A DNA stretch of 64,000 bases from Xestospongia muta (Eukaryota > Porifera > Demospongiae > Haplosclerida > Petrosiidae), in the NCBI GenBank assembly GCA_963693285.1, contig OY848917.1, positions 22,078,245 through 22,142,244 of the forward strand, written 5' to 3'. The position numbers and the translations under genes were made by a program. The notes below the pieces were generated by a model. It had not been told where the DNA came from, ran no database searches, and worked only from the letters and a program-made list of their open reading frames with translations. This document shows, piece after piece, positions 56,630 to 64,000 of this stretch. How positions within the stretch are numbered: the first letter of the stretch is position 1; every line of letters starts with the position of its first letter.

Positions 56630-59600
56630 CTATAGATATAGCTACAATATGCTTAAAATATAGGTAGAGAAACAACTTAGCAAGAAGATTTGAGTATTAT
56701 TAGTGATACCCAATGTCGTATCACACACAGTTAGGGTTAATAAAATTCATTGTTGATATAGCTATCAGCTGTTAAAGGATGCATTTTAATGTCATTTGTA
56801 GCTTTCATAAGCTCCAATTACAATATAATGAATAAATATGTAAGTGTGAATACATATAGATACCACACAATCTAAAACAATTGTGGTACACCCTTACAAG
56901 CTTCCCATCATAGCTATTAAAGACTATTAATGTTAATAAAAACAATAAGGTAACTAAATAACAACTTTCAATTCAAATGACTTAGAATTAATACTACATT
57001 ATATCACACTTACCAACTATTATATTTTAAACAACATATTCAGATGACAAGTCATCACACCAACATAAATGTGAAAAATAAAACAATAGAGTAAACAAAA
57101 TCACAACAACACATTCAATATACTTAAAATTTATTCTACATTATATCAAAATTATATCCTATTATATTGTAAAGGACACATTCAAATAAGTACTTACAAA
57201 AACATAAATGTGGAAATGAAAACAATACAGTAAACAAAATGATAATAACTCATACTAGAATATAGCTACAATTTGCTTAAAATGTAAGAAGTAAAACAAC
57301 TTAGCAAAAAGATTTAAGCATTATTAGTGATACCCAATGTCATATCACACACAATTAGGGTTAATAAAATTCATTGCTGATATAGCTATTAGTAGTTAAA
57401 GAATGCACTTCAATGTCATTTGTGGCTTTCATAAGCTGCAATTACAATATAATGAATGAAATTGCAAATGTGAATACATATAGATACCACACAATCTAAA
57501 ACAATTGTGGTACACCCTTACAAGCTTCCATCATAGCTATTAAAAACTATTAATGTTAATAAAAACAATAGGGTAACTAAATAACAACTTTCAATTCAAA
57601 TGACTTAGAATTAATACTACATTATATCACACTTACCGACTATTATATTTTAAACAACATATTCAGATGACAAGTCATCACACCAACATAAATGTGAAAA
57701 ATAAAACAATAGAGTAAACAAAATCACAACAACACATTCAATATACTTAAAATTTATACTACATTATATCAAAATTATATCCTATTATATTGTAAAGGAC
57801 ACATTCAAATAAGTACTTACAAAAACATAAATGTGGAAATGAAAACAAAACAGTAAACAAAATGATAATAACTCATACTAGAATATAGCTACAATATACT
57901 TAAAATGTAAGAAGTAAAACAACTTAGCAAAAAGATTTAAGCATTATTAGTGATACCCAATGTCATATCACACACAATTAGGGTTAATAAAATTCATTGC
58001 TGATATAGCTATTAGTAGTTAAAGAATGCACTTCAATGTCATTTGTGGCTTTCATAAGCTGCAATTACAATATAATGAATAAAATTGCAAATGTGAATAC
58101 ATATAGATACCACACAATCTAAAACAATTGTGGTACACCCTTACAAGCTTCCCATCATAGCTATTAAAAACTATTAATGTTAATAAAAACAATAGGGTAA
58201 CTAAATAACAACTTTCAATTCAAATGACTTAGAATTAATACTACATTATATCGCACTTACCGGCTATTATATTTTAAACAACATATTCAGATGACAAGTC
58301 ATCACACCAACATAAATGTGAAAAATAAAACAATAGAGTAAACAAAATCACAACAACACATTCAATATACTTAAAATTTATACTACATTATATCAAAATT
58401 ATATCCTATTATATTGTAAAGGACACATTCAAATAAGTACTTACAAAAACATAAATGTGGAAATGAAAACAATACAGTAAACAAAATGATAATAACTCAT
58501 ACTAGAATATAGCTACAATATGCTTAAAATGTAAGAAGTAAAACAACTTAGCAAAAAGATTTAAGCATTATTAGTGATACCCAATGTCATATCACACACA
58601 ATTAGGGTTAATAAAATTCATTGCTGATATAGCTATTAGTAGTTAAAGAATGCACTTCAATGTCATTTGTGGCTTTCATAAGCTGCAATTACAATATAAT
58701 GAATAAAATTGCAAATGTGAATACATATAGATACCACACAATCTAAAACAATTGTGGTACACCCTTACAAGCTTCCCATCATAGCTATTAAAAACTATTA
58801 ATGTTAATAAAAACAATAAGGTAACTAAATAACAACATTCAATTCAAATGACTTAAAATTAATATTACATTATATCACACTTACCTTCTATTATATTTTA
58901 AACAACATATTCAGATGACAAGTCATCACACCAACATAAATGTGAAAAATAAAACAATAGAGTAAACAAAATCACAACAACACATTCAATATACTTAAAA
59001 TTTATACTACATTATATCAAAATTATATCCTATTATATTGTAAAGGACACATTCAAATAAGTACTTACAAAAACATAAATGTGGAAATGAAAACAATACA
59101 GTAAACAAAATGATAATAACTCATACTAGAATATAGCTACAATATGCTTAAAATATAGGTAGAGAAACAACTTAGCAAGAAGATTCGAGCATTATTAGTG
59201 ATACCCAATGTCTTATCACACACAGTTAGGGTTAATTAAATTCATTGCTGATATAGTCAGCAGCTGTTAAAAGATGCACTTTAATATCATTTGTGGCTCT
59301 CATAAGCTGCATTTACAATATAATGAATAAAATTGTAAATGTGAATACATATAGATACCACACAATCTAAAACAATTGTGGTACACCCTTACAAGCTTCC
59401 CATCATAGCTATTAAAGACTATTAATGTTAATGAAAACAATAAGGTAACTAAATAACAACATTCAATTCAAAAGACTTAGAATTAATATTACATTATATC
59501 ACACTTACCAACTATTATATTTTAAACAACATATTCAGATGACAAGTCATTACACCAACATAAATGTGAAAAATAAAACAATAGAGTAAACAAAATCACA

Positions 59601-62600
59601 ACAACACATTCAATATACTTAAAATTTATACTACATTATATCAAAATTATATCCTATTATATTGTAAAGGACACATTCAAATAAGTACTTACAAAAACAT
59701 AAATGTGGAAATGAAAACAATACAGTAAACAAAATGATAATAACTCATACTAGAATATAGCTACAATATGCTTAAAATGTAAGAAGTAAAACAACTTAGC
59801 AAAAAGATTTAAGCATTATTAGTGATACCCAATGTCATATCACACACAATTAGGGTTAATAAAATTCATTGCTGATATAGCTATTAGTAGTTAAAGAATG
59901 CACTTCAATGTCATTTGTGGCTTTCATAAGCTGCAATTACAATATAATGAATAAAATTGCAAATGTGAATACATATAGATACCACACAATCTAAAACAAT
60001 TGTGGTACACCCTTACAAGCTTCCCATCATAGCTATTAAAAACTATTAATGTTAATAAAAACAATAAGGTAACTAAATAACAACATTCAATTCAAATGAC
60101 TTAAAATTAATATTACATTATATCACACTTACCTTCTATTATATTTTAAACAACATATTCAGATGACAAGTCATCACACCAACATAAATGTGAAAAATAA
60201 AACAATAGAGTAAACAAAATCACAACAACACATTCAATATACTTAAAATTTATACTACATTATATCAAAATTTATCCTATTATATTGTAAAGGACACTTT
60301 CAAATAAGTACTTACAAAAACATAAATGTGGAAATGAAAACAATACAGTAAACAAAATGATAATAACTCATACTAGAACATAGCTACAATATGCTTAAAA
60401 TATAGGTAGAGAAACAACTTAGCAAGAAGATTCGAGCATTATTAGTGATACCCAATGTCTTATCACACACAGTTAGGGTTAATTAAATTCATTGCTGATA
60501 TAGTCAGCAGCTGTTAAAAGATGCACTTTAATATCATTTGTGGCTCTCATAAGCTGCATTTACAATATAATGAATAAAATTGTAAATGTGAATACATATA
60601 GATACCACACAATCTAAAACAATTGTGGTACACCCTTACAAGCTTCCATCATAGCTATTAAAGACTATTAATGTTAATGAAAACAATAAGGTAACTAAAT
60701 AACAACATTCAATTCAAAAGACTTAGAATTAATATTACATTATATCACACTTACCGACTATTATATTTTAAACAACATATTCAGATGACAAGTCATTACA
60801 CCAACAAAATGTGAAAAATAAAACAATAGAGTAAACAAAATCACAACAACACATTCAATATACTTAAATTCATACTAGATTTATCAAAATTATATCCTAT
60901 TATATTGTAAAGTACACATTCAAATAAGTACTTACAAAAACATAAATGTGGAAATGAAAACAATACAGTAAACAAAATGATAATAACTCATACTAGAATA
61001 TAGCTACAATATGCTTAAAATGTAAGAAGTAAAACAACTTAGCAAAAAGATTTAAGCATTATTAGTGATACCCAATGTCATATCACACACAATTAGGGTT
61101 AATAAAATTCATTGCTGATATAGCTATTAGTACTTAAAGAATGCACTTCAATGTCATTTGTGGCTTTCATAAGCTGCAATTACAATATAATGAATAAAAT
61201 TGCAAATGTGAATACATATAGATACCACACAATCTAAAACAATTATGGTACACCCTTACAAGCTTCCATCATAGCTATTAAAAACTATTAATGTTAATAA
61301 AAACAATAAGGTAACTAAATAACAACTTTCAATTCAAATGACTTAGAATTAATACTACATTATATCACACTTACCAACTATTATATTTTAAACAACATAT
61401 TCAGATGACAAGTCATCACACCAACATAAATGTGAAAAATAAAACAATAGAGTAAACAAAATCACAACAACACATTCAATATACTTAAAATTTATACTAC
61501 ATTATATCAAAATTATATCCTATTATATTGTAAAGGACACATTCAAATAAGTACTTACAAAAACATAAATGTGGAAATGAAAACAATACAGTAAACAAAA
61601 TGATAATAACTCATACTAGAATATAGCTACAATATGCTTAAAATGTAAGAAGTAAAACAACTTAGCAAAAAGATTTAAGCATTATTAGTGATACCCAATG
61701 TCATATCACACACAATTAGGGTTAATAAAATTCATTGCTGATATAGCTATTAGTAGTTAAAGAATGCACTTCAATGTCATTTGTGGCTTTCATAAGCTGC
61801 AATTACAATATAATGAATAAAATTGCAAATGTGAATACATATAGATACCACACAATCTAAAACAATTGTGGTACACCCTTACAAGCTTCCCATCATAGCT
61901 ATTAAAAACTATTAATGTTAATAAAAACAATAAGGTAACTAAATAACAACATTCAATTCAAATGACTTAAAATTAATATTACATTATATCACACTTACCG
62001 ACTATTATATTTTAAACAACATATTCAGATGACAAGTCATCACACCAACATAAATGTGAAAAATAAAACAATAGAGTAAACAAAATCACAACAACACATT
62101 CAATATACTTAAAATTTATACTACATTATATCAAAATTTATCCTATTATATTGTAAAGGACACTTTCAAATAAGTACTTACAAAAATATAAATGTGGAAA
62201 TGAAAACAATACAGTAAACAAAATGATAATAACTCATACTAGAACATAGCTACAATATGCTTAAAATATAGGTAGAGAAACAACTTAGCAAGAAGATTCG
62301 AGCATTATTAGTGATACCCAATGTCTTATCACACACAGTTAGGGTTAATTAAATTCATTGCTGATATAGTCAGCAGCTGTTAAGAGATGCACTTTAATAT
62401 CATTTGTGGCTTTCATAAGCTGCAATTACAATATAATGAATAAAATTGCAAATGTGAATACATATAGATACCACACAATCTAAAACAATTGTGGTACACC
62501 CTTACAAGCTTCCCATCATAGCTATTAAAAACTATTAATGTTAATGAAAACAATAGGGTAACTAAATAACAACATTCAATTCAAAAGACTTAGAATTAAT

Positions 62601-64000
62601 ATTACATTATATCACACTTACCCGCTATTATATTTTAAACAACATATTCAGATGACAAGTCATCACACCAACATAAATGTGAAAAATAAAACAATAGAGT
62701 AAACAAAATCACAACAACACATTCAATATACTTAAAATTTATTCTACATTATATCAAAATTATATCCTATTATATTGTAAAGGACACATTCAAATAAGTA
62801 CTTACAAAAACATAAATGTGGAAATGAAAACAATACAGTAAACAAACAATAATAATTCATACTAGAATATAGCTACAATATGCTTAAAATATAGGTAGAG
62901 AAACAACTTGGCAAGAAGATTCTAGTATTATTAGTGATACCCAATGTCGTATCACACACAGTTAGGGTTAATAAAATTCATTGTTGATATAGTCATCAGC
63001 TGTTAAAGGATGCACTTTAATGTCATTTGTGGCTTTCATAAGCTGCAATTACAATATAATGAATAAAATTGTAAATGTGAATACATATAGATACCACACA
63101 ATCTAAAACAATTGTGGTACACCCTTACAAGCTTCCCATCATAGCTATTAAAAACTATTAATGTTAATGAAAACAATAAGGTAACTAAATAACAACTTTC
63201 AATTCAAATGACTTAGAATTAACTACATTATATCACACTTACCAACTATTATATTTTAAACAACATATTCAGATGACAAGTCATCACACCAACATAAATG
63301 TGAAAAATAAAACAATAGAGTAAACAAAATCACAACAACACATTCAATATATTTAAAATTCATACTACATTGTATCCAAATTATATCCTATTATATTGTA
63401 AAGGACACATTCAAATAAGTACTTACAAAAACATAAATGTGGAAATGAAAACAATACAGCAAATAAAATAACAACAACTCGTTCAATAACCTCAAAATTC
63501 ATACTAGAATATAGCTATAATATTCTTAAAATATAAATAGAGAAACAACTTAGCAAGAAGATTTGAGTATTATAGTGATACCCAATGTCATATCGCACAC
63601 AGTTAGGGTTAATAAAATTCATTGCTGATATAGTTATCAGCTGTTAAAGGATGCACTTTAATGTCATTTGTGGCTTTCATAAGCTGAAATTACAATATAA
63701 TGAATAAAATTGTAAATGTGAATACATATAGATACCACACAATCTAAAACAATTGTGGTACACCCTTACAAGCTTCCCATCATAGCTTTAAAAGACTGAC
63801 TTAGAATTAATACTACACTATATCACACTTACCAACTATTATATTTTAAACAACATATTCAGATGACAAGTCATCACACCAACATAAATGTGAAAAATAA
63901 AACAATAGAGTAAACAAAATTACAACAATACATTCAATATACTTAGAATTCACACTACATTGTATCAAAATTATTTCCTATTATATTGTAAAGGACACAT
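56630..64000 (+). repeat. Satellite array 2, B subfamily, continuing past the window
   Basis: About twelve more B units of about 624 bp, with two local variants alternating in places (AAAATGTAAGAAGTAAAACA versus AAAATATAGGTAGAGAAACA). A shortened junction lies near 63785-63800. No end of the array is seen, so its true length is unknown. Confidence 0.9.

Noticed and set aside
30848..64000. Conserved ACTTAC words in satellite units, which read as GTAAGT splice donors on the gene strand
   Set aside because: I looked for an ankyrin exon next to them and found none; the sequence on the exon side has stops and no repeat core. They may be fossils of an exon-intron unit, but nothing supports use.

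Overview
The window looks like nuclear DNA of an early-branching animal, most likely a demosponge with an Amphimedon-type genome. The reasons are strong AT-richness, GT-AG introns that are sometimes only about 50 bases long, a gene of the animal ankyrin/ROC-COR/Death-domain class (expanded in sponges), an animal-type Argonaute relic, and many decayed transposon genes. The species call is inference. No bacterial-style operons, rRNA genes, tRNA genes or CRISPR arrays were seen.

Layout. 1-4.6 kb: a broken multi-exon transposase-like gene (672-3014, +), a convergent decayed coding fragment (about 3520-3800, -) and a possible SINE, all held between two blocks of the same 58-bp tandem repeat. 4.7-7.3 kb: an unrecognised three-exon gene fragment (-). 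7.26-7.40 kb: a short divergent promoter region with two CACGTG boxes, followed by a small SH3-domain gene (7405-8176, +). 8.4-9.3 kb: an RCC1-repeat fragment (-) interrupted by TGA. 9.7-10.9 kb: a 75-bp minisatellite. 11.2-13.1 kb: remains of an Argonaute gene (+).

From 13.55 kb to at least 48.5 kb, on the minus strand, lie exons of one large gene or a nested family: many single-repeat ankyrin exons of 99 nt in phase 0, one 2061-nt exon encoding a ROC GTPase and COR-like region, a 67-nt linker exon and a terminal Death-domain exon. The exons fit together in frame. The protein would be an intracellular ankyrin-ROC-COR-Death scaffold/GTPase with the DAPK-like order but no kinase in view. Its 5' end is outside the window.

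The introns are unusual. The one at 19.0-27.1 kb is a graveyard of transposons: a HIRAN-like fragment, a Gypsy LTR-element body, a tyrosine recombinase, a pogo/jerky-type DDE transposase, and a small retroposon with an intact 18-bp target-site duplication. The introns 5' of two paralogous ankyrin exons (30.2 and 48.4 kb) each contain about 15 kb or more of a roughly 624-653-bp satellite. It has two diverged subfamilies (A and B), internal subrepeats of about 143 bp, and local higher-order units of about 1.28-1.31 kb and 2.59 kb. This satellite is about half of the window and runs off its right edge.

The strongest story is how the gene grew: exon-plus-intron units were copied in tandem, giving near-identical 734-bp units at 17-18 kb, and in the larger units the intronic repeat expanded into a satellite that captured pieces of neighbouring intron.
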